DNA from: CAVQRB01 sp963715055
GTDB lineage: Bacteria > Pseudomonadota > Alphaproteobacteria > Rhodobacterales > Rhodobacteraceae
Direction: 5' to 3'
DNA: 64,000 bases
Assembly (NCBI GenBank): GCA_963715055.1
Contig: CAVQRB010000018.1
Coordinates: forward strand, 456,771-520,770
Part shown: piece after piece, positions 37,617 through 46,004 of the stretch
How positions within the stretch are numbered: position 1 is the stretch's first letter
Layout of the letters: each line of letters starts with the position of its first letter
Translations under genes and position numbers: made by a program
Notes under the pieces: generated by a model
What the model saw: the letters and a program-made list of their open reading frames with translations, nothing else
The model's database searches: none
Told to the model about the DNA's origin: nothing

Positions 37617-37635
37617 GACAAGGGAGACTTACAAA

Positions 37636-38073
37636 ATGCGTAGACTGATCATTGCCCTCTTTGCAGGCATCATGGCGGCCCCGGTATCCGCCGCGCCGCT
37701 CTGTACCGACTTCGGCTTTGCCGGGCTTCTCGCCAAGTGTAACCGCGGCGAGACCATCAAGCTGACGCTCGCCTCCGGTCAGCCGCTCGGCGAGGATGTG
37801 CAGCTGCAATCCGGCGCCTATTACACGCTGGAGATCACTGCCGACGGATCGGCGGAGCTTGCGGTGGAGGGACCGAGCTTTTTCCGGGCGATCTGGATGA
37901 ACGAGATCGTTATCAACTCCATCGAGATCCGCCCGATGGCGATCGATTCCATAGAATTCGACAAGGCTGGCGTGGTGGAGATGTCCTTTGTCGCCATCAA
38001 GCCCGGCAGCCATGTGCTGCGCATCCCCGGATCGACCGGCGAGTCGCAATCCGTTACCATATCCATCCAGTAA
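37636..38073 (+). CDS. Small exported beta-rich protein of unknown function
   Basis: This 145-residue protein has a signal peptide (to about AAP, residue 21) and a beta-rich mature part (SGAYYTLEITADGSAELAVE, MSFVAIKPGSHVLRIPGSTG). The C-terminal portion looks cupredoxin-like in layout, but the usual Cys-Met-His copper ligands are not evident. Two Cys (LCTDFG, AKCNRG) are 13 residues apart. It is 19 bases after the propeller gene, in the same operon. Confidence 0.72.
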   Translation: MRRLIIALFAGIMAAPVSAAPLCTDFGFAGLLAKCNRGETIKLTLASGQPLGEDVQLQSGAYYTLEITADGSAELAVEGPSFFRAIWMNEIVINSIEIRPMAIDSIEFDKAGVVEMSFVAIKPGSHVLRIPGSTGESQSVTISIQ

Positions 38074-38086
38074 GGGAGAGACTGAT

Positions 38087-38338
38087 ATGAAAACGACCAT
38101 AGCGGCGGGCATCATCGCCCTGATTGCCGCCCCGGTCTTTGCAGAGGCCCATGTGGATGCGGACACCGTGGCCAGGATCGAGGCCTTTCTAGCCTCGATC
38201 GAATGCCAGATGGACCCCGATGACATCGAGGTCGAGGAGGATGGCTACGACCTCGACGACGTGATCTGCAAGGGTGGAAACCAGTTTGACATCAAGCTCG
38301 ACAAGGAGCTCAACGAAGTGAGCCGCAGTGCGGAGTGA
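38087..38338 (+). CDS. Tiny acidic exported PepSY-like protein
   Basis: This 83-residue protein has a signal peptide (about residues 1-21) and a mature part of about 62 residues with 19 Asp/Glu and only five Lys/Arg. The segment from Asp43 to Asp58 (DPDDIEVEEDGYDLDD) is flanked by Cys40 and Cys61. The layout, helix then strands with GYDLDDVICKGG and FDIKLDKEL, is that of a single PepSY domain. Lanpepsy of Methylobacillus is a lanthanide-binding PepSY protein, so metal binding is plausible here. ATG 38087 follows GGGAGAG. It lies 13 bases after its neighbour and 26 bases before an ABC transporter. Confidence 0.8.
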   Translation: MKTTIAAGIIALIAAPVFAEAHVDADTVARIEAFLASIECQMDPDDIEVEEDGYDLDDVICKGGNQFDIKLDKELNEVSRSAE

Positions 38339-38364
38339 GGCCCTTCGACGGAGGAGGACGACAG

Positions 38365-39333
38365 ATGATACGGCTCAGGGGCTGGATTACAGCACTGCTG
38401 GTGATGGTGGCAGGACCCGCACTGGCGCAGGACCTGCCTGTGGTCCGGCTCGCCGTGCTACAGATCGGCACGGTGAACTGGGAACTCGAGACGATCACCG
38501 CCAATGGCTTCGACGAAAAGCACGGCTTCCGGCTGGAGATGCAGCCCTATGCCGACAATGGCGCAACGCGGATTGCCGTCGAGGGCGGCGCGGCGGACAT
38601 GGCTGTCGCCGACTGGATCTGGGTCGCGCGGCAGCGGGCGGCGGGCAAGGGCTATGTCTTCATCCCCTATTCCCGCGCCGTGGGCGGAGTCGTCGTGCCC
38701 GCGTCCAGCATGGCCAGCTCCCTTGAGGATCTCAAGGGTGGCAAGATCGGCATCGCCGGTGGGCCGCTGGACAAATCCTGGCTTATCCTGCGCGCCTATG
38801 CGCAACAGGCCTACGGCATGGACCTCGCAGCCGAAACCGAGCAGGTCTACGGCGCGCCACCGCTGATCTTCAAATCCGCATCGGGCGGTGACTACGCCGG
38901 GGCCATCAATTTCTGGCACTTTCTGGCCAAGATGAAAGCCGCCGGCATGCGGGAACTGATCTCGGTGGAAGAGGCGGGCAAGGCGCTCGGTCTCGATGCC
39001 GACACGCCGCTGCTGGGCTACTACGCCAAGGAGAGCTTTCTCGCCGCCCATCCCGGTCTTGCGCAGGCCTTCTATGAGGCCAGCCGGGAGGCCAAGGACC
39101 TGTTGGCCAGTTCGGATGAAGCATGGGAGGCCATCCGGTCGCAGATGAACGCGGACAACGATGCTGAGTTCGAGGCCCTCAAGCGCGACTGGGTCGCCGG
39201 AATACCGCCGCGCAGCCCGGTCGATGCCGATGCTGCGGCCAAGGTGCTGGCGCTGATGGCCCAGCTTGGCGGTGCTGAGCTTGTGGGGGACGTCACAGCG
39301 ATTCCGGACGGCCTTTTTGCCGATCTTGAGTGA
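38365..39333 (+). CDS. ABC transporter substrate-binding protein, nitrate/taurine type
   Basis: This 322-residue exported protein has a signal peptide and the NrtA/SsuA/TauA-type fold (VVRLAVLQIGTVNWELETIT, GGAADMAVADWIWVARQRAA, LEDLKGGKIGIAGGPLDKSW). ATG 38365 follows GGAGGA. Together with the permease and ATPase that follow it makes a full importer. The ligand is unknown; the location in the PQQ/xox operon suggests a compound or metal chelate needed by methanol oxidation. Confidence 0.85.
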   Translation: MIRLRGWITALLVMVAGPALAQDLPVVRLAVLQIGTVNWELETITANGFDEKHGFRLEMQPYADNGATRIAVEGGAADMAVADWIWVARQRAAGKGYVFIPYSRAVGGVVVPASSMASSLEDLKGGKIGIAGGPLDKSWLILRAYAQQAYGMDLAAETEQVYGAPPLIFKSASGGDYAGAINFWHFLAKMKAAGMRELISVEEAGKALGLDADTPLLGYYAKESFLAAHPGLAQAFYEASREAKDLLASSDEAWEAIRSQMNADNDAEFEALKRDWVAGIPPRSPVDADAAAKVLALMAQLGGAELVGDVTAIPDGLFADLE

Positions 39334-39342
39334 CACGGGCGG

Positions 39343-40092
39343 ATGGATAGCACGCGATTCACGCCGCTCTATTCCATCGCGGGCCTTCTGACGCTCTGGG
39401 TCCTGGCCGCCTACATCACGGATGATCCGCAGATTCTGCCGACGCCCTGGCAGCTTTTGCCGCTCTTCGGGGGTGAACTGGCCTCGGGCGAATTGCTGCG
39501 CCATCTCGGCGTGACACTCCTGCGCGTGCTTTGGGCCTTCGTGCTGGCGATGAGCCTCGGCACCGCGATCGGCGTCGCGATGGGGCGTTCGGAGCGACTG
39601 AACCGCTGGCTCGACCCCTGGCTGGTGATCTTCCTGAACCTGCCTGCGCTTGTGTTGATCGTGCTCTGTTACCTCTGGATTGGCCTGACCGAAGCGGCGG
39701 CCATCGTGGCGGTCACGCTCAACAAGATCCCGAATGTCGCCATCGTCCTGCGCGAAGGCGGCAGGGCGCTCGATCCGAACCTCGATGCCATGGCGCAGGT
39801 CTACCGACTGAGTTGGTGGACACGGATGCGCCATGTCATCCTGCCGCAGCTTGCGCCGTTCCTCGCGGCGGCGGCGCGTGGGGGCGTCGCGGTGATCTGG
39901 AAGATCGTGCTGGTTGTGGAATTCCTCGGGCGGTCTTCCGGCGTAGGTTTCCAGATCCACCTCTATTTCCAGCTTTTCGATGTGGCGATGGTTCTGGTCT
40001 ATGCGCTCTCCTTCATCTGCGTGATGCTGGTCGCGGAATGGTGCCTTCTGCAACCCTGGGAGCGGCGCGTCGGCCGCTGGCGCCGGGCATGA
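39343..40092 (+). CDS. ABC transporter permease, nitrate/taurine type
   Basis: This 249-residue membrane protein has about six hydrophobic segments and the binding-protein-dependent permease motif region (GRALDPNLDAMAQVYRLSWW followed by RHVILPQLAPFL). Its N-terminal LLTLWVLAAYITDDPQILPT is typical of SsuC/TauC proteins. It is followed by the ATPase with a four-base overlap. Confidence 0.9.
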   Translation: MDSTRFTPLYSIAGLLTLWVLAAYITDDPQILPTPWQLLPLFGGELASGELLRHLGVTLLRVLWAFVLAMSLGTAIGVAMGRSERLNRWLDPWLVIFLNLPALVLIVLCYLWIGLTEAAAIVAVTLNKIPNVAIVLREGGRALDPNLDAMAQVYRLSWWTRMRHVILPQLAPFLAAAARGGVAVIWKIVLVVEFLGRSSGVGFQIHLYFQLFDVAMVLVYALSFICVMLVAEWCLLQPWERRVGRWRRA

Positions 40093-40691
40093 TCCGGGTC
40101 GATGTAAAGGGCAAGTCCTTCGGCGGTATGCCCGTGCTCGGACCCATCGCCTTCGAGGTGGCACCGGGCGAAACTGTGGCCCTTGTCGGACCTTCAGGGA
40201 TAGGAAAATCGACCCTGTTGCGGATCATCGCCGGCATTGATCTCGACTTCGAGGGCGAGATCAGCCGGCCCGAGGTCGTGGCGATTGTGTTTCAGGAACC
40301 CACGTTGTTGCCCTGGCGAACCGCGGCGCAGAACCTGATGCTGATCCATCCGGGCCTGTCAGAAAAGGCGGCGCTAAGCGCCCTCGAAAGCGTCGGGCTC
40401 GGTGACAAGGCCGCCTATTTCCCGGGCCAGTTGTCGCTCGGACAGCAGCGGCGGCTTTCACTGGCCCGGGCCTTTGCCGGGCAGCCGGAACTTCTGGTCA
40501 TGGACGAGCCCTTCGCCTCACTCGACTCGGATACCGCCGAGACCATGCTGGGGCTTACCGAAGCGCTGATCGCGGCGCACCGCCCGGCGACACTCTTTGT
40601 CACCCATGCGAAGGCCGAGGCCGATCGGCTGGCGGAACGTGTCTTGCTATTGCAGCAACGCGAAGGAGGTGCCGTGCTTGCGAGACCCTGA
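40089..40691 (+). CDS. ABC transporter ATP-binding protein, nitrate/taurine type
   Basis: This 200-residue ATPase has Walker A GPSGIGKST, Q-loop VFQEPTLLPW, signature LSLGQQRRLSLARA and Walker B LLVMDEPFASLD. It is shorter than usual (about 240 residues) but holds all core motifs. It is the last gene of the operon starting at 35442 and is convergent with the serine-cycle operon, leaving six bases between. Confidence 0.93.
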   Translation: MIRVDVKGKSFGGMPVLGPIAFEVAPGETVALVGPSGIGKSTLLRIIAGIDLDFEGEISRPEVVAIVFQEPTLLPWRTAAQNLMLIHPGLSEKAALSALESVGLGDKAAYFPGQLSLGQQRRLSLARAFAGQPELLVMDEPFASLDSDTAETMLGLTEALIAAHRPATLFVTHAKAEADRLAERVLLLQQREGGAVLARP

Positions 40692-40697
40692 CCGCGT

Positions 40698-41711
40698 TCA
40701 GACGATGCGTGGCAGAACGTGCAGTTTCGGTCCCGGCCCCGCCACAAGGTCGCGCGGCATCTCGCCCCGGAAGAAGGCATCGAGATTCTCGATCACCCGA
40801 ATGCCCATGGCCTCCCGCGTCTCCCGCGTGGCACTGCCCAGATGCGGCAGCATCACGAGGTTGTCGCATTGCGCCAGCATCGGGTCGATCGCCGGTTCGC
40901 GCTCAAAGACGTCGAGCGCCGCCCCGCCGATGGTGTCGAACATCAGCGCCTGCGCCAGTGCTGTCTCGTTTACCACCTCACCGCGGGCGGTGTTGATCAG
41001 ATAGGCGTCGGGCTTCATCAGCGACAGGCGCACCCCGTTCATCAGATGCCGGTTCTCCGGCCCGCCCGGGCAATGCAGCGATACGAAATCACACTGCGGC
41101 AGCAGCGCATCAAGGCTCTCGGCCTGCCGGGCGCCAAAGCGCGCCAGCACCTCTTCGGGCACCCGCGAGCGGTTATGCACCACGATCTCCATGCCGAATC
41201 CGAAATGCGCCCGGCGCGCCATTTCCTGTCCGATCCGACCGAAGCCCACGATGCCCAGAACCTTGCCGGACACTTTCGTGCCGACCAAGTGCGTGGGCCG
41301 CCAGCCGTCCCAAGCGCCCGCGCGCAACTCGCGTTCTCCATCGCCCGCGCGTCGAGCCACCATCAGCAGCATCATCATCGCCAGATCTGCGGTACATTCG
41401 GAGAGCACATCGGGCGTGTTGGTGACCGTGATCGCCTGCCGCTCGGTGCAGGCCAGATCGATATGCGAAAACCCGACCCCGAAGTTGGCGATGATCCTGG
41501 TGCGCAGACGCGGCACATCGAAGGCGCGGGCATCGATCCTGTCCGTCCCTGTTGGCACCACCGCATCGAAGTTTGCCAGCGCGTCGCGGAACTGATCCGC
41601 ACTCATCGGCCGGTCATTTCGATTGAACACGACGTCGTAGCCATCCGAGAGTTTCGCCTCGACGGCGGCGGGCAGACGACGGGATACGAGAACGGATGGT
41701 TTGGACATCAT
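40698..41711 (-). CDS. D-2-hydroxyacid dehydrogenase, probable hydroxypyruvate/glyoxylate reductase
   Basis: This 337-residue protein has the NAD-binding motif GIVGFGRIGQEMARRA, and catalytic Arg (NTARGEV), Glu (EREPAI) and His (MLPHLGSATRE) of the D-2-hydroxyacid dehydrogenase family. In the serine cycle hydroxypyruvate is reduced to glycerate, and linkage to mtkAB and sga supports that role. It is not closely similar to Methylorubrum HprA, so glyoxylate reductase activity is also possible. It overlaps mtkB by ATGA. Confidence 0.87.
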   Translation of the reverse strand: MMSKPSVLVSRRLPAAVEAKLSDGYDVVFNRNDRPMSADQFRDALANFDAVVPTGTDRIDARAFDVPRLRTRIIANFGVGFSHIDLACTERQAITVTNTPDVLSECTADLAMMMLLMVARRAGDGERELRAGAWDGWRPTHLVGTKVSGKVLGIVGFGRIGQEMARRAHFGFGMEIVVHNRSRVPEEVLARFGARQAESLDALLPQCDFVSLHCPGGPENRHLMNGVRLSLMKPDAYLINTARGEVVNETALAQALMFDTIGGAALDVFEREPAIDPMLAQCDNLVMLPHLGSATRETREAMGIRVIENLDAFFRGEMPRDLVAGPGPKLHVLPRIV

Positions 41712-42595
41712 GCAGCCTCCATGACCTGTGCGATGGTCTCGCCGATCGACGCCGGGTTCTTCGCCACGGTCACGCCGGCGGCGGACAGGATTTCGACCTT
41801 CTCGCTGGCACTCTCTCCGAAAGCGGAAATGATTGCCCCGGCGTGGCCCATGGTGCGCCCCTTCGGTGCGGTCAAGCCGGCGACATAGGCCACAACCGGC
41901 TTTGTCACATGGTCGCGGATGAAGGCCGCTGCCTCTGCCTCTTGCGGCCCGCCGATCTCGCCGATCATCGCGATCACATGGGTGTCCTCGTCCTCCTCGA
42001 AGCGCTCGAGGATGTCCTTGAAGGAAGAACCGTTGATCGGGTCGCCACCGATGCCAACGGAGGTGCTGACCCCGATGCCGCGTTCCTTGAGTTGTGCCGC
42101 AGCCTCGTAGCCCAGCGTCCCGGAGCGCCCGACGATGCCGACATTGCCTTGAAGGTAGATGTGGCTCGGCATGATGCCCAGAAGGGCTTTGCCCGGACTG
42201 ATGGTGCCGGCGCAGTTCGGCCCCGTGAGCACCATGCGCCGCTCCTTGGGGTAGCGGTACATGTAGCGTTTGACGCGGATCATGTCCTGCGCGGGGATGC
42301 CGTCGGTGATGCAGACACAGTAGCGGATGCCAGCGTCGGCCGCTTCCATGATGCTGTCGGCAGCGAAAGGTGGTGGCACGAAGACGAGACTCGCCTCGGC
42401 GCCGGTGCGGTCGACGGCCTCTTCAACAGTGTTGAAGACCGGCACGCCCTCGACGGTCTCGCCGCCCTTGCCCGGCACGACACCGCCCACGACCTTGGTG
42501 CCGTAGTCGATCATGTCCTTGGTGTGAAACCGTGCCATCTTGCCGGTGATCCCATGCACGATGACCCGTGTGTCCCGGTCCAGCAGAATGCTCAT
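41708..42595 (-). CDS. mtkB: Malate thiokinase (malate-CoA ligase) alpha subunit
   Basis: This 295-residue protein is the CoA-binding and phosphohistidine subunit: LTGPNCAGTISPGKALLGIM, VGIVGRSGTLGYEAA and TMGHAGAIISAFG, the last with the active His. The sequence is also similar to SucD. Linkage with sga and a dehydrogenase favours malate over succinate. It pairs with MtkA, whose gene overlaps by four bases. Confidence 0.9.
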   Translation of the reverse strand: MSILLDRDTRVIVHGITGKMARFHTKDMIDYGTKVVGGVVPGKGGETVEGVPVFNTVEEAVDRTGAEASLVFVPPPFAADSIMEAADAGIRYCVCITDGIPAQDMIRVKRYMYRYPKERRMVLTGPNCAGTISPGKALLGIMPSHIYLQGNVGIVGRSGTLGYEAAAQLKERGIGVSTSVGIGGDPINGSSFKDILERFEEDEDTHVIAMIGEIGGPQEAEAAAFIRDHVTKPVVAYVAGLTAPKGRTMGHAGAIISAFGESASEKVEILSAAGVTVAKNPASIGETIAQVMEAA

Positions 42596-43791
42596 GTCGC
42601 CACCCTCACTTTTATGCCTCGAGCAACATCGCTCTGCCAGGCTTTCACGGCCCGCTCGGCGGCTTCGGACAAATTCGTCGCCCGGATGATCGGCAGGCCG
42701 GAGCGGGCGAGGATCTTCTGGCCTTCCTCCACATTGGTGCCAGCGAGGCGCACGATCACGGGCACATCGACCTCGACCTCGCGCAGGGCCTGAACGACGC
42801 CTTCGGCCACCCAGTCGCAGCGGTTGATGCCCGCAAAGATGTTCACCAGGATCGCCTGCACCTTCTTGTCGGACATCACCAGCCGGAAGGCCTTTGCCAC
42901 CCGCTCGGGCGTCGCACCGCCACCGATGTCGAGGAAGTTCGCAGGCTCTCCACCTGCCAGCTTGATCATGTCCATTGTCGCCATCGCAAGGCCCGCGCCG
43001 TTCACGATGCATCCGATATTTCCGTCCAGACCCACATAGTTGAGGCCACGGTCCGCCGCGCGGGATTCGCGCGGATCCTCCTGCGACTTGTCGCGCAACT
43101 CGGCCACTGCCGGATGCCGGAACATCGCGTTGTCGTCGAAGGTCATCTTCGCGTCGAGGGCGAGGATCCGGTTGTCTCCGGTCACCACCAGCGGGTTGAT
43201 CTCTACCATCGTCGCGTCAAGCTCGGTGAAGGCGCGATAACATCCCTGCAGCGTGCGCACGAACTGTTGCACAAGCCCTGCCTCGATACCCAGCTTGAAG
43301 GCGATCTGGCGGCACTGGAATTCCTGCAATCCCACGGCGGGTTCCACTGTGGCGCGGACGATGGACCCAGGCTCATTGGCGGAAATGTCCTCGATCTCCA
43401 TACCGCCTTCGCCGCTGGCGACGATCATCACCCGCTGCGAGGTGCGGTCAAGCACGAGGCCGAGGTAGATTTCACGGTCGATGGGCACCGCCGTCTCGAC
43501 ATAGACCCGGTAGACGCCCTTGCCTTCGGGGCCTGTCTGATGCGTGACGAGCTTGCGCCCGAACATCTTCTCACAGGCTTCCTCGATCTCGCGGTCGCTG
43601 TTGCACAGTTTGACGCCACCCGCTTTGCCGCGCCCGCCGGCATGGATCTGGGCCTTCACGACCCATTTCTCGCCGCCGAGTTCCCGGGCGCGATACGCCG
43701 CCTGCTCGGGGCTGTAGGCCAGCGCCCCCTCCGGGCTGACCACGCCGAAACGCGCCAGTACTTCTTTCGCCTGGTATTCGTGGATGTCCAT
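42592..43791 (-). CDS. mtkA: Malate thiokinase beta subunit
   Basis: This 399-residue ATP-grasp subunit starts MDIHEYQAKEVLARFGV, contains the ATP-grasp region (WVVKAQIHAGGRGKAGGVKL) and GNIGCIVNGAGLAMATMDMI, and matches SucC/MtkA. MtkAB makes malyl-CoA from malate and CoA with ATP, feeding malyl-CoA lyase. The gene stands 40 bases downstream of sga and probably shares its transcript. Confidence 0.9.
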   Translation of the reverse strand: MDIHEYQAKEVLARFGVVSPEGALAYSPEQAAYRARELGGEKWVVKAQIHAGGRGKAGGVKLCNSDREIEEACEKMFGRKLVTHQTGPEGKGVYRVYVETAVPIDREIYLGLVLDRTSQRVMIVASGEGGMEIEDISANEPGSIVRATVEPAVGLQEFQCRQIAFKLGIEAGLVQQFVRTLQGCYRAFTELDATMVEINPLVVTGDNRILALDAKMTFDDNAMFRHPAVAELRDKSQEDPRESRAADRGLNYVGLDGNIGCIVNGAGLAMATMDMIKLAGGEPANFLDIGGGATPERVAKAFRLVMSDKKVQAILVNIFAGINRCDWVAEGVVQALREVEVDVPVIVRLAGTNVEEGQKILARSGLPIIRATNLSEAAERAVKAWQSDVARGIKVRVAT

Positions 43792-43831
43792 GACCCGCCC
43801 TCCCAGCAGTTCGTCAGACGATCGGCCCCTC

Positions 43832-45079
43832 TTACTCTGCGGCCATCGCCTGACTGTAGTACCCGTTCAGGGCATTGCGGACCTCATCGCGATTGACCTG
43901 GCCACCGAGGGCCTCGATCGCATCGGCAAAGCGCATCACGATATCGGAAATCGCGCGTTCGTTCAGAAGGTTGAGGATACCGATCCGCACCTGCACCGGC
44001 TCCGAGAGCGTCGGCCAGATGCCGAAATTCTGCGCCCGGCAGGATTGCACCAGTTCCATCTCGCGCCCGGCGAGGTCGCGGGGCAGGTTCAGCACCACAA
44101 GCGATGTCATGTTCGAGGTCACTTCACAGCCCATGGCCGTCACGGCGGCACGCAGCGCGGCCTCGTGGAAAGCGTAATCCTTGGCGCGCTGTGCCACGCT
44201 CTGTTGCAGCGTGATCCGCAGCGCCTCGTGGAAGGCGGCAACCGCATAGGCGCTGTGTGTGCGGTGATAAGCGCCTTTTTCCACGTCCTTGCCGTCGATG
44301 ATGCCCCAGTGCCGCGCCTCGAGGATCGGGTGGTGCACGAAGGTGCGGGTGCCTGTCTTCTTCAATTCTGCGATGTAGCGGTCGGTAAAGGACACCGGCG
44401 CATAGGTCAGCGGCAGGCAGCAAATGCCCTTCTGCGGACAGGACGCCCAGCCCTGCACGCCGGGGAAATCATCGATACGGAAATCCTCGACACCGAGCGA
44501 GGAGACCGCATCCACAAGACCCATCGCGCCGTGTTTTTCGCAGGCGTCCGAGAAGCCTTGAATGTCGTTGATCCGGCCCGAACCGGTTTCCCAATGCGCC
44601 ATTGCGGCCCATTTCGGCTTGTGCTCGGCCAGCGCCTTCTCGACGATTTCGCCAGTGACGGACTGGCCATGCGGCACGGTCACGATGGTGACGCTCGCCG
44701 GTTTGGGGTCCATCGGATTGGCAGCCAGCTCCTCCGCCGTCGCAGCCTTCATCCGTACGGTGAGGCCGTCGAGGCCGGAGAATGTGCCGTTCACGAACAT
44801 GACGACTTTGTCGCCCGGCATCACCGCGCTAAACATCACGTCGAGACCGCTCCAGCCGGTACCGGCGACACCAAAAGTATGCACGTTCTTCGTGCCCATG
44901 ACATCGCGCAGCATGAATTTGCATTCCTGCATCCCGCGCAGCACGTCCGCGTGCATGTGATCGGCAAGGCCGGCACCTGCGAAGCGCGCCAGAACGCGTG
45001 CATCGGTGTTGCCTGGCCCAGGGCCTGCGGCGATGGTTTCGGGGATTTCGAGCTGCGGGAAGATGGTCACGTCGGTCAT
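43832..45079 (-). CDS. sga: Serine-glyoxylate aminotransferase
   Basis: This 415-residue class V aminotransferase has GPGPGNTDARVL near the N-terminus and the PLP-lysine region ASCPQKGICCLPLTY. Sga converts serine and glyoxylate to hydroxypyruvate and glycine in the serine cycle. It is the first gene of the operon sga-mtkA-mtkB-dehydrogenase on the minus strand. The ATG at 45079 follows AGGAGTG. Confidence 0.94.
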   Translation of the reverse strand: MTDVTIFPQLEIPETIAAGPGPGNTDARVLARFAGAGLADHMHADVLRGMQECKFMLRDVMGTKNVHTFGVAGTGWSGLDVMFSAVMPGDKVVMFVNGTFSGLDGLTVRMKAATAEELAANPMDPKPASVTIVTVPHGQSVTGEIVEKALAEHKPKWAAMAHWETGSGRINDIQGFSDACEKHGAMGLVDAVSSLGVEDFRIDDFPGVQGWASCPQKGICCLPLTYAPVSFTDRYIAELKKTGTRTFVHHPILEARHWGIIDGKDVEKGAYHRTHSAYAVAAFHEALRITLQQSVAQRAKDYAFHEAALRAAVTAMGCEVTSNMTSLVVLNLPRDLAGREMELVQSCRAQNFGIWPTLSEPVQVRIGILNLLNERAISDIVMRFADAIEALGGQVNRDEVRNALNGYYSQAMAAE

Positions 45080-45273
45080 GGGTCACTCCTGTCGAAAACA
45101 AATGCGTCTGAACTCTGCATCCTGCATAAAGATGTCGACAAAGCGCACAACGCCCCTTAGACGTGCCTTTGGGTATCTATTTGGGTGGGGTTATTACTAC
45201 CCATAAGTATTGGTATCCCGTGGAATACAGGGATTTTCTCGCCTAAATGGGTAGTTTATCGGGATTAACGCAA
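45080..45273. promoter_or_regulatory. Divergent promoter between sga and a LuxR gene, with inverted repeats
   Basis: ACTACCCAT (45196-45204) and ATGGGTAGT (45247-45255) form a 9-base perfect inverted repeat 42 bases apart. Between them GTATT/AATAC and ATCCC/GGGAT pairs also show dyad symmetry. The site overlaps a possible ATG at 45247. It is the natural target for the LuxR-type regulator encoded beside it. Confidence 0.5.
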
Positions 45274-45906
45274 ATGAATCAAAAGTTTAAGCGCCCCATC
45301 GAAATCATGCTCGCTGACGCCAACCCGCTTGTGCTGTCGGCCATGTCGGAGGTGTTCGAGCGCGATGCCCGATTCTCTCTCGTGGCAACCGCCTCGACGG
45401 CGGAGGCTTTTCTCGGCACCGTCATGCGCGTGCCTGTCTCTGTCGGGGTGATCGATTGGAACTTGCCGTTGATCGGTGGTGCCAAGCTGATTGAAGTGTT
45501 GCGCGAGCAGGAGGAGGCGCCGAAAATCGCCGTCTACGCGGAAAACGCGGGCGGGCTGCCGCGCATGGCGATGACGGCAGGGGCCGCCGCTTTCGTCCCG
45601 CGTTCCGCCCAAGTCGAGGTGTTGCTCGAAACCTGCGTCGATGTCGCCGAAGGCAAGATGGTATTTCCGTTCCTCGACGTGCGGGAGTTGCAGCAGGACC
45701 CGATCCACCAGCTCAGCCGCAAGGAGCGGGTCATGCTGGAGGCGCTCTCGAAAGGACTGACGAACCGCGAGCTTTCCCGGGACCTCGGCATTTCGACCAA
45801 TACGGTGAAATTCCACCTCTCAAACCTTTATGAAAAGCTGAACGTGAACAGCCGCGCGCAGGCCATCGCCTACTACTATTCCGCGCGGATCGGACAGGAT
45901 GGCTGA
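45274..45906 (+). CDS. LuxR-type regulator with an incomplete receiver-like domain
   Basis: This 210-residue protein has a receiver-like half (IEIMLADANPLVLSAMSEVF, VIDWNLPLIGGAKLI) and a C-terminal LuxR helix-turn-helix (LSRKERVMLEALSKGLTNRE, ISTNTVKFHLSNLYEKL). The acidic pocket has a single Asp (LADAN), and the usual Lys after the Pro/Ser segment is replaced (FVPRSAQ), so phosphorylation control is doubtful. The start is ATG 45274; ATG 45247 would add nine residues but lies inside an inverted repeat. It probably regulates the divergent sga operon and perhaps malyl-CoA lyase. Confidence 0.82.
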   Translation: MNQKFKRPIEIMLADANPLVLSAMSEVFERDARFSLVATASTAEAFLGTVMRVPVSVGVIDWNLPLIGGAKLIEVLREQEEAPKIAVYAENAGGLPRMAMTAGAAAFVPRSAQVEVLLETCVDVAEGKMVFPFLDVRELQQDPIHQLSRKERVMLEALSKGLTNRELSRDLGISTNTVKFHLSNLYEKLNVNSRAQAIAYYYSARIGQDG

Positions 45907-45940
45907 AACAGGTGGGAATGATCCACGACAAAAGTTGGGC

Positions 45941-45972
45941 TTGACACAATCTGACAAAAAACCCCTTTGTGT
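45941..45972 (+). promoter_or_regulatory. Possible -35 box and short inverted repeat before malyl-CoA lyase
   Basis: TTGACA at 45941-45946 could be a -35 element, and ACACAA (45944-45949) and TTGTGT (45967-45972) form a spaced inverted repeat. A convincing -10 box is not seen. This could be a LuxR-regulator target. Confidence 0.3.
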
Positions 45973-46004
45973 TGAAATTTTATTTCTCACGAAAGGACCG
46001 CTCC

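Noticed and set aside
41708..43791. Reading mtkAB as succinyl-CoA synthetase sucCD
   Set aside because: Sequence alone allows either, but the operon with sga and a hydroxypyruvate-type dehydrogenase, and a malyl-CoA lyase nearby, favour malate thiokinase.
42568..43896. A 442-codon plus-strand frame opposite mtkA
   Set aside because: MtkA on the minus strand has a full ATP-grasp domain and operon context; the plus-strand frame is low-complexity and His/Asp/Arg-rich as expected for a shadow.
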